A DNA stretch of 64,000 bases from CAVYVZ01 sp963772065 (GCA_963772065.1 CAVYVZ010000004.1:620001-684000); one strand, 5' to 3'; shown: positions 38,580-47,355, counted from the stretch's first letter. A program made the numbers and translations. Notes: a model not told the origin generated them from the letters alone.

Positions 38580-39336
38580 CGTGGTCGCCGCGGTCGCGAT
38601 GACCGCCTGTACCAGCTACTACGAGATTCCCATCGAGACGCCGATACGGCCGAAGCTTGACGTGTCGGCGTTCCAGCGTGTGCTCGTCGCCGGCTTCATT
38701 TCAGGCGGAAGCGAAGACGTCGACGCGAACCTCGAAACCGTCCGTCTGCTTCGCAGCCAGCTGCGCGCAAAGTCAGGGCTCCGCGTCATCGACGCCGACG
38801 TGCTTCCGTTGACCGACGTCGCGTCCGAGAACCGAGAACCCACCAACGGCGCCGAACCGGCGGCGGAACCGAACCCGGAGCCGCAGGCGGCCGCGCCGGC
38901 GGCGATTCGCGACGAGAAAGACCTCGAGCCGTACGAGCACATCTTCGCCAACGTCGACTACTGGAAGAAGATCGGTGAGGAATATCAGAGCCCGCTCATC
39001 GTCACGGGCACGGTGATGTTCACGCCGCATCAGCGATCGGGATTCGTCCAGCGCGAGCAGGAAGTGTTCGACTCGCTGGGGCGGCGGCGCGTGGTCCCGA
39101 TCCGCACCTACATGGAGCGCAAGGGGTTCATCCTCAAGCCGAAGTTCGTCTTCATCGACGGCCGCACCGGGACGACGCTGCACTCGGAGACGTTTCGTGA
39201 GGAGATTCTCTACAACGCGAACCAGAGCTCGCCGGCGCTCTCGTCCTATTTCGAGCTGATGGACCGGCTGATCCCGAGCTTCCTGAGCACGCTCAGCAGC
39301 CAGAAAATCCGCGGAACGCGCGTCCTTCTCAAGTAA
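38548..39336 (+). CDS. Hypothetical lipoprotein
   Basis: 262 residues. MTARLARTASSVVAAVAMTACTSYYE is a lipoprotein signal with lipobox MTAC. The mature protein has FQRVLVAGFISGGSEDVDANLETVRLL, an Ala/Pro/Glu-rich linker (~residues 95-120), and a beta-rich part ending QSPLIVTGTVMFTPHQ and KPKFVFIDGRTGTTLHSETFREEIL. This looks like the lipoproteins that bind or assemble periplasmic complexes (GNA1162/CsgG-like outline), but I cannot assign a family. Coupled to the TPR gene upstream. Confidence 0.65.
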   Translation: MTARLARTASSVVAAVAMTACTSYYEIPIETPIRPKLDVSAFQRVLVAGFISGGSEDVDANLETVRLLRSQLRAKSGLRVIDADVLPLTDVASENREPTNGAEPAAEPNPEPQAAAPAAIRDEKDLEPYEHIFANVDYWKKIGEEYQSPLIVTGTVMFTPHQRSGFVQREQEVFDSLGRRRVVPIRTYMERKGFILKPKFVFIDGRTGTTLHSETFREEILYNANQSSPALSSYFELMDRLIPSFLSTLSSQKIRGTRVLLK

Positions 39337-39357
39337 GGACGCCGTTTTCCAGCGCTG

Positions 39358-39366
39358 TGCTACACT
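39358..39366 (+). promoter_or_regulatory. Candidate extended -10 promoter for rplU
   Basis: TGCTACACT: a TACACT hexamer at 39361-39366 with the TGn extension, about 40 bases after the preceding gene and ~50 bases before the rplU start. No clear -35. Confidence 0.5.
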
Positions 39367-39414
39367 AAATCCTTTGTCCGGCCTCATTTGGGGCCATCCA
39401 AGAAGGAAAAGCTC

Positions 39415-39747
39415 GTGTACGCGATTATCCAGGCCAGTGGCCGACAGGTGAAGGTTTCGCCCGGTGCCGTGGTCGAGATCGACGGTGTGGCACGGATCGA
39501 CGGCAATCCGCTCGAAAAGGGCGCGAAGGTGACGTTCGACCGGGTACTGCTGGTGGAGAAAGACGCCGGCGAAATCCTGGCGGGTGCGCCGTTCGTGGCC
39601 GATGCGCGCGTGCTTGGCGTCATCGACGGCGAGGCGCGCGGTCCCAAGCTCCGGGTCTTCAAGAAGAAGCGCCGGAAGGGATTCCGCAAGACCCGCGGGC
39701 ATCGCAGCGTGTTCACCCGCGTGCGGATCACCGACATTCGAAGTTAG
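39415..39747 (+). CDS. rplU: 50S ribosomal protein L21
   Basis: 110 residues from a GTG at 39415 with AAGGA eight bases upstream. VYAIIQASGRQVKVSPGAVVEID is the L21 start; KVTFDRVLLVEKD and KKKRRKGFRKTRGHRSVFTRVRITDI, the 23S-binding end, complete it. First gene of the conserved rplU-rpmA-obg cluster. Confidence 0.95.
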   Translation: MYAIIQASGRQVKVSPGAVVEIDGVARIDGNPLEKGAKVTFDRVLLVEKDAGEILAGAPFVADARVLGVIDGEARGPKLRVFKKKRRKGFRKTRGHRSVFTRVRITDIRS

Positions 39748-39770
39748 GCTTAAGCTAAGGCTCAGGGCTT

Positions 39771-40029
39771 ATGGCGCATAAAAAAGGACAGGGCAGCTCA
39801 CGCAACGGACGCGACTCGAACTCTCAGCGTCTCGGCGTGAAGCGCGCACGACGGCAATCTCGTGACGGGCGGCTCGATCCTCGTCCGCCAGCGCGGCCGC
39901 CGCTTCCAGGCCGGCCTCAACGTCGGGCTCGGCAAGGACGACACGCTGTTCGCCAAGGTTGCCGGCAAAGTGAAATTCGAAGACCACGGCGCGCACGGCC
40001 GGAAGATCTCGGTCGTACCCGTCGAGTAG
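39771..40029 (+). CDS. rpmA: 50S ribosomal protein L27, one apparent frameshift
   Basis: Starts MAHKKGQGSSRNGRDSNSQRLGVKR; the flexible N-terminus reaches the peptidyl transferase centre. As printed the frame breaks after residue 25. Removing one base in the GCGCGCACG stretch near 39845 restores HDGNLVTGGSILVRQRGRRFQAG and a normal ending KFEDHGAHGRKISVVPVE at 40029, giving 85 residues. L27 is a near-universal, single-copy protein and a real frameshift this early would be severe, so this strongly suggests a sequence error. It lies between rplU and obg as usual. Confidence 0.88.
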
Positions 40030-40040
40030 CGCACGGCCGC

Positions 40041-40046
40041 TATACT
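40041..40046 (+). promoter_or_regulatory. Candidate -10 element giving a leaderless obg transcript
   Basis: TATACT at 40041-40046 ends six bases before the GTG start of obg at 40053, so transcription would start on or next to the start codon. No ribosome-binding site precedes that GTG. No -35 is obvious. Confidence 0.35.
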
Positions 40047-40052
40047 GATCTG

Positions 40053-41081
40053 GTGTTCGTCGACCAGGTCGACATTCACGTCGCGGCCGGTGACGGAGGC
40101 AAAGGCTGTCTCAGCTTCCGTCGCGAGAAGTACGTCCCGCGCGGCGGTCCTGACGGCGGCGACGGCGGCGCCGGCGGCTCGGTCTACATCGTCGCAACAC
40201 CCCGCAAGAACACGCTCGTCGACTTCCGCTTTCATCCCGAGTTCGAGGCGCGCAGTGGCCAGCATGGGCAGGGGTCCAACCGGACCGGCCAGGAAGGCGA
40301 CGACCTCGAGATCGAGGTGCCGATCGGCACGCTGGTGTACGAGAAGAGCCAGGAAGGCGAGACGCATCTGCTGGCCGATCTCGCAGTGGACGGGCAGCGC
40401 GTCCTCATCGCGAAGGGTGGCCGCGGGGGCCTCGGCAACGCGAAGTTCGCGACGTCGACCAACCGCGCGCCGCGCAAGACGCAGCCCGGCGAGCCGGGCG
40501 AAGAAAAATCGCTGCGGCTCGAGCTGAAGCTCCTCGCCGACGTTGGCCTCGTCGGGTTCCCGAACGCGGGCAAGTCGACCCTGATTGCCCGGGTGTCGGC
40601 TGCGCGGCCGAAGATCGCCGACTATCCGTTCACGACGCTCACACCGAACCTCGGCGTCGTGTCGATGGGAGACGACCGCAGCTTCGTCGTCGCGGATGTG
40701 CCCGGGCTCATCGAGGGAGCCCACGCGGGTCACGGCCTTGGGCACCAGTTCCTGCGCCACATCGAGCGGACGAAGGTGCTCATCCACCTTGTCGACGTCT
40801 CCGGCGCCTCGGGCCGCGATCCGGTGCAAGACTTCGAAACCATCAACGAGGAGCTACGCCTCTTCGATCGAGGCCTTGCGGCAAAGCCGCAGCTCGTAGC
40901 CGCGAACAAGATCGACGCGCTCGACGAGCCCGAACGGCTGGCCGCGCTCGAGCGGCGCGTGAAGAAGGCGAAGCTGCGTCTCTTCCGCATCTCGGGCGTG
41001 ACCGGCGAAGGTGTTCCCGCGCTGCTCGAGGCGGCGTGGCGGGAAATCGCGGCGGTGCCGGAACCGGTCGCCCACGAATGA
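40053..41081 (+). CDS. obgE: GTPase Obg/CgtA
   Basis: 342 residues from a GTG at 40053 (VFVDQVDIHVAAGDGGKGCLSFRREKY). The glycine-rich Obg fold fills residues 1-155 (GGPDGGDGGAGGSVY, GGRGGLGNAKFATSTNRAP). The GTPase domain has G1 GFPNAGKSTLI, the switch/G2 YPFTTLTPNLG, G3 DVPGLIEGAHAG, G4 NKID and the G5 region RISGVTGEG. It assists 50S assembly and stringent-response control. Follows rpmA by 23 bp and overlaps nadD as ATGA. Confidence 0.95.
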   Translation: MFVDQVDIHVAAGDGGKGCLSFRREKYVPRGGPDGGDGGAGGSVYIVATPRKNTLVDFRFHPEFEARSGQHGQGSNRTGQEGDDLEIEVPIGTLVYEKSQEGETHLLADLAVDGQRVLIAKGGRGGLGNAKFATSTNRAPRKTQPGEPGEEKSLRLELKLLADVGLVGFPNAGKSTLIARVSAARPKIADYPFTTLTPNLGVVSMGDDRSFVVADVPGLIEGAHAGHGLGHQFLRHIERTKVLIHLVDVSGASGRDPVQDFETINEELRLFDRGLAAKPQLVAANKIDALDEPERLAALERRVKKAKLRLFRISGVTGEGVPALLEAAWREIAAVPEPVAHE

Positions 41082-41722
41082 CGCGTGGTGCCAGGCGCAT
41101 CGGCCTACTCGGCGGCACGTTCGATCCGATTCATGTGGGCCATCTCGATGCCGCCGAGGCCGCGCGACGCGCGCTGGCGCTCGACGAGGTTCTGGTGATT
41201 CCCGCTCACGACCCGCCGCATCGCAGCGACGAGCCGCACGCATCGTCGTTTCATCGCTTCGCGATGGTCTGTCTGGCCATCGAGGACCGGCCTGTCTACC
41301 GCGCCTGCGACATCGAGCTGTGCCGGCAGGGACCGTCGTACACCGCGCTCACGCTCCGCGACCTGCACGCCGCCGGATTGCCGGCGTCGCAGCTGTACTT
41401 CATCCTCGGCGCCGACGCGTTCGCTGAGGTCGCGACATGGTACGAATACCCCGCGATCCTCGACGCGTGCCGCTTTGCCGTCGTGGCGCGGCCGGGAGTC
41501 AGCCTCGACGCCGCGCTCGCACGCACGCCGGAGCTGCGGAGCCGCGTCGGCGATTCGATTCACCTCGTGGAGGCTGCGACGGCGGCGGTATCGTCGAGCG
41601 AGGTTCGTGCGCGGCTGCTCGCGGGCCGCCCGGTCACCGGCTTGGTACCGCCGGCCGTGGAACGACACATCGTCACGCACCATTTGTACGGAACAGTAGA
41701 CGCGCTGCATGGCAAAGACTGA
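41078..41722 (+). CDS. nadD: Nicotinate-nucleotide adenylyltransferase
   Basis: 214 residues from the ATG at 41078, which overlaps the obg stop (ATGA). RRIGLLGGTFDPIHVGHLDAAE contains the nucleotidylyltransferase GTFDPIHxGH motif; YFILGADAFAEVATWYEY and the closing SSSEVRARLLAGRPVTGLVPPAVERHI (ISSTxIR-like) are NadD-specific. Makes NaAD from nicotinate mononucleotide and ATP in NAD synthesis. Co-transcribed with obg and rsfS. Confidence 0.93.
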   Translation: MTRGARRIGLLGGTFDPIHVGHLDAAEAARRALALDEVLVIPAHDPPHRSDEPHASSFHRFAMVCLAIEDRPVYRACDIELCRQGPSYTALTLRDLHAAGLPASQLYFILGADAFAEVATWYEYPAILDACRFAVVARPGVSLDAALARTPELRSRVGDSIHLVEAATAAVSSSEVRARLLAGRPVTGLVPPAVERHIVTHHLYGTVDALHGKD

Positions 41723-42125
41723 GACAAAGACAGTTGCCCGGACGAAGGCATTGCCGGGCCCGAAGCGCAGGCCGGCGGCGAAGCTGCCGAAGGCGGTAGC
41801 CGGCGCGGTGAAGGCCGCGCTCGACAAGAAGGCCACCGACGTCGTCGTCCTCGACCTGCGGAACGCCGGAGGATTCACCGATTATTTCGTGATCTGTACG
41901 GGGGGAAATCCGCGACAGATCCAGGCCATCGCCGATTCCGTGGAAGGCACGCTGCGTGCGCAGCACGGCGAGCGGCCCGCGCTCATCGAAGGCGTGGAGC
42001 GATCGGAGTGGGTGCTGCTGGACTACTTCAACTTCGTTGTGCACGTGTTCGGCCGCGACTGCCGGTCGTTCTACGGTCTCGAGCGGCTGTGGGGGAGCGC
42101 CGGTACGGCACGAGTTCTCGGATGA
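41709..42125 (+). CDS. rsfS: Ribosomal silencing factor RsfS
   Basis: 138 residues. VVVLDLRNAGGFTDYFVICTGGNPRQIQAIAD, then EGVERSEWVLLDYFNFVVHVFG, is the RsfS/Iojap signature. It binds L14 and blocks subunit joining during starvation. The first ~30 residues are a basic, disordered extension (KALPGPKRRPAAKLPKAV) that many RsfS lack. Overlaps nadD by 14 bp and comF by ATGA. Confidence 0.93.
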   Translation: MAKTETKTVARTKALPGPKRRPAAKLPKAVAGAVKAALDKKATDVVVLDLRNAGGFTDYFVICTGGNPRQIQAIADSVEGTLRAQHGERPALIEGVERSEWVLLDYFNFVVHVFGRDCRSFYGLERLWGSAGTARVLG

Positions 42126-42788
42126 CCCACCTGCTCCTCGCCCGGCACGCGGCTGACGCGATCCTCAGCGTCGCGTTCGCACCGGTGTGTGCGGCCTGCC
42201 ATCGAGTGCTCGAGAGGCCGCTCGATGGTCCGGTGTGCGCGGTCTGTTGGACGGTCGTCCAGCCGGTCGTGCACGCCGATACGCCGTCGCCCGATCCGAT
42301 CGCGGCGTGGCAGGCCGCAGGCGAGTATGAAGGTTCACTGCGCGAGATCGTTCACGCGTTCAAGTACGACGGCCGCGCGGTCGCTTGCCCGGCCGCTCGC
42401 GGCGATGATCCGCGAGCGCGGCGCCGAACTGCTGCATGGCGCCGACGTCATCGTCCCGGTACCGCTTCACCCGTGGCGCCGACTGCGCCGCGGGTTCAAC
42501 CAGGCTGACGACCTCGCGAGGCATCTCGGCGTTCCCGTCTGCCGCGCGCTCTGGCGCATGCGGGCGACGGCGCCTCAGGCGCTGCTCGATCCGGAGCAGC
42601 GCAGGCGCAATGTACGCGCGGCGTTTCGGCTGTCGCCCTTCGTCCGCGTATCACGTATCGAAGGCGCTCACGTCGTGCTTCTGGACGACGTGAGGACGAC
42701 GGGCGCGACGCTCGAGGCGTGCGCCCGGGTATTGAAGGCGGCTGGCGCTGGTGACGTCACCGCGTTGACGGTGGCGCGCGCTACTTGA
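42122..42788 (+). CDS. comF: ComF family protein (phosphoribosyltransferase fold), one apparent frameshift
   Basis: Start ATG at 42122 overlaps the rsfS stop. The zinc-finger part (VCAACHRVLERPLDGPVCAVCW) and GSLREIVHAFKYDGR are in the first frame; after removing one base in GGCCGCGCGG near 42375 the second frame continues RSLARPLAAMIRERGAEL, VIVPVPLHPWRRLRRGFNQAD, and the PRPP-loop LLDDVRTTGATLEACARVL, ending at 42788. About 221 residues. ComF helps single-stranded DNA uptake or processing in natural transformation, consistent with dprA 5 kb away. The frameshift is probably a sequence error. Its end overlaps the convergent M56/TonB pseudogene by 8 bp. Confidence 0.82.
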
Positions 42789-44358
42789 GCGCGAATCGGA
42801 ATTCGCACTGGATCACAACCGGCACCGCCACGCCGTTGCGCGTGCCCGGCTCGAATACCGACTGCTGCATTGCCTCGATAGCGGCCGTGTCGAGCAGTGG
42901 GATTGAGCGCACGACTTTGACGTTGCGTGCCTTTCCGTCGGCGCCTGATCGTTGCTTCGAGGTGGACGGAACCCTGTACGCGGGCTTGCTTGCATCCGGC
43001 GGATAAACCGGCTGGACCTCTTTGATGAATTTGGGCGGACTGACATCGCCGCCTGACTCGCAGCGGTTCGTCCGCGCTGGCTGCGCCGCGGTTGCGTCGC
43101 TCGCGTTGCGGACCGAAAAAGACCATCCGGGAATTCTGCGGCGATTGTCGATTGTCAGTCGATAGCCCACTTCCACGATCACAACATCGGCGGTCTGGCT
43201 GAGCGCTCGAACTTCCACTGGCGGACGGCGGCGATCGTGGCATCGTGCAGCGCTGCAGGACCGTCCGTCACATTCCAGCCGCTCACTTCGCCGGCCGCGT
43301 TGACCGTCAGCTCGATGGCAACGGTCCCAGTGATCTCCTGGTCCAGCGCCGCTGCCGGGTATCCGGCGGAACGAGCTGGAGGACTCGGCGCGATCCCGCC
43401 TGCGCCCCGCCGCTCGCCGCATGAATGGAAACGCCGACGCGGCGCCGACCGCGGCACCGGTGAGAACGGTCACGAGCAGGCCGACGGTAGACGACAAGAC
43501 GAAGGCGCGACATGACAACCTCCTGAAAGAGCGCGTCCAACCGATAATGAAGCTCTCGCCGGCGCAGGAGCGCCACGCCTGGCTGCAGGCCGGCCGAGGT
43601 CGTACCCGGCCACTGAGAGCAGGCAGCTGGCGTAAGCCTCACGTGAGCCGAGCCGGGCGACCACCTCGCGATCCACGATTTCCTCCCGGGCGAGGCGAAT
43701 CTGCGCTCTCACCCACCAGCTCCAGGGATGAAACCAGACGAGCGTCAACAGGATCTCCTCGACGAACGCCTTCATCCAGTCACGACGGCGAACATGCACG
43801 AGCTCGTGCAAGCGCCACCGAGCGGCGGGCATCCCGGTCGAGGGTCGAAAAGGTGGAAGGCAGGACGATGATCGGATTCCACGCCCAAAACTAAGCGGGC
43901 CGTCGCAATCGCTCCGCCGAAGCGCTGCGCTGAACACCGAGCTCGCGCATGGCGGCCTCGAACTCGTCGACAGATTCAGCATCCACGGCTGGAAGCGTTC
44001 GCATCCGTCGCAGCCGGACGAGACCCAGCGCAAGCCAGCCAAGCCGCGCGACCACGAGCCGGCGACGATCAGAACGAGCACCATCGGTGGCCACGACGAG
44101 GCGTAGTCGTTTCGGAGCCGGCGCGAATCAGAGCCAAAGGCCGGCGCGACAGTCTCCGTGGGATGCGGACCGCGCGGGCGGCTCCCATCGCTGCAAGAAG
44201 GGCAGCGCCAGCGCGAGCGCGAGGACCACCTGCCAGAAGATGAGCCGAACACCAGGATGCCTAAGGCGCAGCGCCGCTGCCACCGCCGCTGCCGCCGCCG
44301 CCAGCAGACACGCCTGGAGCCAGTGAGCGGCGAGGTTGTGGAGCCAGACCGCAGGCAT
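42781..44358 (-). pseudogene. BlaR1-like M56 metallopeptidase - TonB-type C-terminal domain, multiply disrupted
   Basis: Pieces of one protein are scattered over all three minus frames. In order from 44358: membrane start (MPAVWLHNLAAHWLQACLLAAA, RLIFWQVVLALALALPFLQRW), a middle part (LVRLRRMRTLPAVDAESVDEF), an in-frame TAG, then WNPIIVLPSTF, the zinc-binding LHELVHVRRRDWMKAFVEEIL (HELVH), LRRRELHYRLDALFQEVVMS, a membrane segment GLLVTVLTGAAVGAASAF, and two TonB-like carboxy domains (EITGTVAIELTVNAAGEVSGW and KFIKEVQPVYPPDASKPAY ... QCEFRFALK). At least five frame changes and one stop are needed. That damage is far above the single-base level elsewhere, so I call it a real pseudogene. The intact version would sense cell-wall stress and cleave BlaI. 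Confidence 0.8.
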
Positions 44359-44361
44359 CGG

Positions 44362-44739
44362 CTACTTCTTCTCCCTCAGGCGCCGGAGGATCGTCCGGAG
44401 CTCAGACGCGGAGAGCCGGCCGTCCCGCACTAGATGCTGCAGCAGCGGCTCCGCCGAGCCATTGAAGACACGGTCGACGAAGTCGCGCAGCATGTCTCCG
44501 ACGACGCGCTGCCTGGGGCTTGTCGGACGGTACACGTGCGTACGCTCGGCGCGGTTGGCCACGACGAAACCTTTTCGGTCCAGCACTTTCATCATCGTGA
44601 GGACCGTCGTGTACGCGATCGGCCGCTGCGCCCGCAAGGCCTCGTAGACGTCGCGGACCGTGACCTCATCGCTTTCCCACACGACCTTCATGATTTCGAG
44701 TTCCTGCGCGGTGAGGACGGATGAGGCTGCGCGGCGCAT
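44362..44739 (-). CDS. blaI: BlaI/MecI/CopY family transcriptional repressor
   Basis: 125 residues. Winged helix SVLTAQELEIMKVVWESDEVTVRDVYEALRA, RPIAYTTVLTMMKVLDRKGFV, then ERTHVYRPTSPRQRVVGDMLRDFVDRVF and a C-terminal dimer helix. These repressors are released when the partner M56 peptidase (BlaR1) cleaves them. Here the partner gene directly downstream (3 bp) is wrecked, so the repressor would be locked on or serve other promoters. The start is only 20 bases from the predicted transcription start. Confidence 0.92.
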   Translation of the reverse strand: MRRAASSVLTAQELEIMKVVWESDEVTVRDVYEALRAQRPIAYTTVLTMMKVLDRKGFVVANRAERTHVYRPTSPRQRVVGDMLRDFVDRVFNGSAEPLLQHLVRDGRLSASELRTILRRLREKK

Positions 44740-44766
44740 GCTGCTACAGAACTACTACTAACGAAT

Positions 44767-44795
44767 TAGGTACCAGTACACCCGTAGGCGGTCAA
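44767..44795 (-). promoter_or_regulatory. Candidate blaI promoter
   Basis: On the minus strand TTGACC (44795-44790), 17-base spacer, TACCTA (44772-44767). Directly downstream, TAGTAGTAG and CTGTAG elements (44742-44762) could be the BlaI operator, though they do not form a clean dyad. Confidence 0.45.
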
Positions 44796-44887
44796 GCGGA
44801 AATTGTCGGCCGTTTTGTGACGAGCGCCCATGGGCCCGGGACGAAGGGCATTGACGGGGAACGCCGCGGCCATCAGGATTTTCAGCC

Positions 44888-45478
44888 ATGCGAACAACAC
44901 TGGCCGCCGTCGTCGTGTGTCTCCTGCCGCAGATTGTCATCGCTGCAGATGGAATGACGGCTGGCGACCGTCAGCGCCTGCTGGCGCACCTGGAGATGAC
45001 CGAAGACTGGGTCGTGACGGAAGTGCAGGGGCTCTCAGAGGCGCAGCTCCGTTTCCTTATGGCGCCAGAGACCTGGAGCATCACGGATGTCGTTGAACAT
45101 CTCGCGATCGCCGAGCCGCAATACTGGAAGCAGCTTCAGGACTCGCTCAAGCAGCCACCGAACACGGAGAAGCTCGAGGCAACCGACGCGGCCATTCTCT
45201 GGTACGGCATCGACCGCACGAGGCGGACCACCACCGGCGAAGCGCGCGTGCCATCGGGCAAGGTGGCCAATGCGGGCGAACCGCTCGCGCAGTTCCGCAA
45301 GCTTCGCGCCACGATGAAGGAGTACGGGAAGGCGACGCCGGACGACCTGCGCTCGAAGCGGCTGCTCGAGGGCAACATGGACGTCTACCAGTGGTTCCTG
45401 ATGATTTCCACGCACGCCCAGCGGCACATCCTGCAGATTCGAGAGATCAAGGCACACGCGAACTACCCGAAGCGATGA
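44888..45478 (+). CDS. Exported DinB-like protein
   Basis: 196 residues. MRTTLAAVVVCLLPQIVIAADG is a signal peptide. The rest is a four-helix DinB/YfiT-type bundle: RLLAHLEMTEDWVVTEVQGLSEAQLRF, TWSITDVVEHLAIAEPQYWKQL, and WFLMISTHAQRHILQIREIK, with the three metal-ligand histidines at VEHL, STHAQRH. DinB-superfamily proteins are usually cytosolic thiol-dependent transferases; export is uncommon. Its 3' end overlaps the convergent tmk gene by 32 bp. Confidence 0.82.
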   Translation: MRTTLAAVVVCLLPQIVIAADGMTAGDRQRLLAHLEMTEDWVVTEVQGLSEAQLRFLMAPETWSITDVVEHLAIAEPQYWKQLQDSLKQPPNTEKLEATDAAILWYGIDRTRRTTTGEARVPSGKVANAGEPLAQFRKLRATMKEYGKATPDDLRSKRLLEGNMDVYQWFLMISTHAQRHILQIREIKAHANYPKR

Positions 45479-46052
45479 CCGCGTCGACGGCCGCGGCGAC
45501 ATCCTCCGCCACTGTCGACCGATTGCGGTCGGCGTCGAGCCGAATCCAGCCGGCGCCGGCCTGGCGCGTGTAGCTGTCGCGCACGCGCGACAGCATCTGC
45601 AGGTCGCGCTCGTACTTGTCGCGGTCGCTCGTCTTGCGGCGCGCTGACGTCTCGGGCGCGATATCGAGCAGCAAGGTGATGTCCGGCACCGGCAGGTACT
45701 TCTGCGCGTCCGCCAGCCACACCGGATCGAGACCGAATGCCTCGCCGTATGCGACGCTCGAGGCACGATATCGATCGCAGATGATGATCAGGCCGCCGTC
45801 GAGCCACTGCAGAATCTCGTCCTTCCGCTCGTAGCGGTTCGCGATATAGAGGAGCTGCATCACGTCGGGGCCATAGTCGCGCTCGCCTTGCAGCGCCCGC
45901 GCGATCTCCTCGCCAATCGACGTCCCGTAATCCGGGAACGAGAGGAGCCGGACTTTGCGGCCGGAGGATTTCAGATGATCTCGCAGCAGCTCGGCCTGCG
46001 TCTGCTTGCCGCTCTGATCGAGGCCTTCGAACGCGATCAGCAGGCCCCGCAT
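45447..46052 (-). CDS. tmk: Thymidylate kinase
   Basis: 201 residues from the ATG at 46052, which overlaps the lysA stop (TGATG). P-loop LIAFEGLDQSGKQTQAELL, the DR motif in IIICDRYRASSVAYGEAFGL, and the LID arginines in SARRKTSDRDKYERDL. Phosphorylates dTMP to dTDP. The P-loop has DQSGKQ where most bacterial enzymes have DGSGKS. Co-transcribed with lysA. Confidence 0.92.
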   Translation of the reverse strand: MRGLLIAFEGLDQSGKQTQAELLRDHLKSSGRKVRLLSFPDYGTSIGEEIARALQGERDYGPDVMQLLYIANRYERKDEILQWLDGGLIIICDRYRASSVAYGEAFGLDPVWLADAQKYLPVPDITLLLDIAPETSARRKTSDRDKYERDLQMLSRVRDSYTRQAGAGWIRLDADRNRSTVAEDVAAAVDAVIASGSSRVP

Positions 46053-47317
46053 CAGCACTCCAGCGCCAGCACATCGTCGAGCGTCTGCCGGCGCCGGATG
46101 ATCCGCCAGGTGCCGTCGTCCACCATCACTTCTGGCGCGAGCATCCGGCGATTGTAGTTGTTCGCCATCGCGGCCCCGTAGGCGCCGACGTCGAGAATGG
46201 CGACGAGGTCGCCCTCCTCGAGCGGCGGAAGCATCCGCTCGCGCGCGAACACATCGCTGCTCTCGCAGATCGGCCCCACGACGTCGAGCGGCTGCTCCGG
46301 CGAGGCATGCGCCGCGACCGGCACAATGCGGTGGAACGAGCCGTACAACGCCGGCCGCATCAGCTCGGTCATGCCGGCGTCCAGCACGGCGAAGCGCCGA
46401 CGATCGGGATAGCACTTCGTGTCGACGACGCGCGACACGAGCGCGCCCGAGTGGCCGACGATGAAGCGGCCCGGTTCGAGCACCACCGGCAGCCCGGCGC
46501 CCTGCAGGATTGGCAGAACGGCGTCCGCGTACTCGCGGGGCCCGACGATCGGCCGGCCTTCATACGCGATCCCCAGTCCTCCTCCGAGATCGAGGTGTTC
46601 GAGCTCGAGGCCGTCGTCGCGCAGCGCGCGCGCCACGCCGGTCAACGCCTCGGCGGCTCGGCGCAGCGGCTCCACCGTCGTGATCTGCGACCCGATGTGC
46701 ACGTGCACGCCGGTGAACCGGATCCCGGGAAGCCCTCGACGCGCGCGGTAGATGCCGAGCGCGTCCTCCAGCGGCACGCCGAACTTGTTCGTCCGCAGGC
46801 CCGTGGAGATGTTCGGATGGCTCTTCGCGTCGATGTCGGGATTGACGCGCAGGGCGACGCGCGCCTCCCGGCCGAGCGCGCGCGCGATCCCGGCGATGCG
46901 GTCGATCTCGCCCGGAGACTCGGCATTGATGGCGCCGACGCCGATGGCGATCGCGTGCTCCAGCTCGTCGCGGGTTTTTCCCACCCCGGTGAAGACGATC
47001 TGCGCGGGCTCGAACCCGGCTCGCTGCGCGACGCGAATCTCGCCGCCCGAGTTCGCGTCGACCCGGCTGCCGAGCTCACGCAGCAGGCGCACGATCGCCA
47101 GCGTGGAATTCGCCTTCAGCGCATAGTGGAGCGCGTGAGGGATCGACGCGAACGCGTCATCGATCATCCCGTAAGCGTCGCGGATGGCCCGAGCGCTGTA
47201 GATATAGAGCGGTGTGCCCGTCTCTGCTGCGATCGCCGCGACGCTCACGCCGTCGCACACGAGACCCGTGTGGGTGGCCTTGAACGGTTGGAGCACCAGT
47301 GTGCCGCATGGTATCAT
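46052..47317 (-). CDS. lysA: Diaminopimelate decarboxylase
   Basis: About 421 residues from the ATG at 47317 (MIPCGTLVLQPF). Last step of lysine synthesis, PLP-dependent, alanine-racemase-like barrel. PLP lysine in HALHYALKANSTLAIV; HVHIGSQITTVEPL; the glycine loop LDLGGGLGIAYEG; VLEPGRFIVGHSGAL; the substrate site ICESSDVFARERMLPPLEEGDL with the catalytic Cys. Start is uncertain because the region before it contains the palindrome 47301-47324; a GTG at 47296 would also leave a complete enzyme. tmk follows with overlap. Confidence 0.93.
   Translation of the reverse strand: MIPCGTLVLQPFKATHTGLVCDGVSVAAIAAETGTPLYIYSARAIRDAYGMIDDAFASIPHALHYALKANSTLAIVRLLRELGSRVDANSGGEIRVAQRAGFEPAQIVFTGVGKTRDELEHAIAIGVGAINAESPGEIDRIAGIARALGREARVALRVNPDIDAKSHPNISTGLRTNKFGVPLEDALGIYRARRGLPGIRFTGVHVHIGSQITTVEPLRRAAEALTGVARALRDDGLELEHLDLGGGLGIAYEGRPIVGPREYADAVLPILQGAGLPVVLEPGRFIVGHSGALVSRVVDTKCYPDRRRFAVLDAGMTELMRPALYGSFHRIVPVAAHASPEQPLDVVGPICESSDVFARERMLPPLEEGDLVAILDVGAYGAAMANNYNRRMLAPEVMVDDGTWRIIRRRQTLDDVLALEC
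47288..47317 (+). promoter_or_regulatory. Candidate promoter of the ECF sigma-STAS operon
   Basis: TTGGAG (47288-47293), 18-base spacer, TATCAT (47312-47317), about 40 bases before the sigma gene start. The -10 lies in the centre of the inverted repeat 47301-47324. Confidence 0.45.
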
Positions 47318-47324
47318 GCGGCAC
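47301..47324. promoter_or_regulatory. 10-bp perfect inverted repeat in the lysA / sigma divergent region
   Basis: GTGCCGCATG (47301-47310), GTAT, CATGCGGCAC (47315-47324). It overlaps both the predicted -10 of the sigma operon and the likely lysA start codon, the position expected of a repressor site acting on both directions. Confidence 0.6.
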
Positions 47325-47355
47325 ATTCCCGCCACGTCTTCAGCCTCCACGTCGC

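Noticed and set aside
39771..41081. Single long frame joining rpmA and obg as a fusion protein
   Set aside because: The frame between is arginine/proline-rich noise. L27 is complete in another frame after deleting one base, and Obg has its own GTG.
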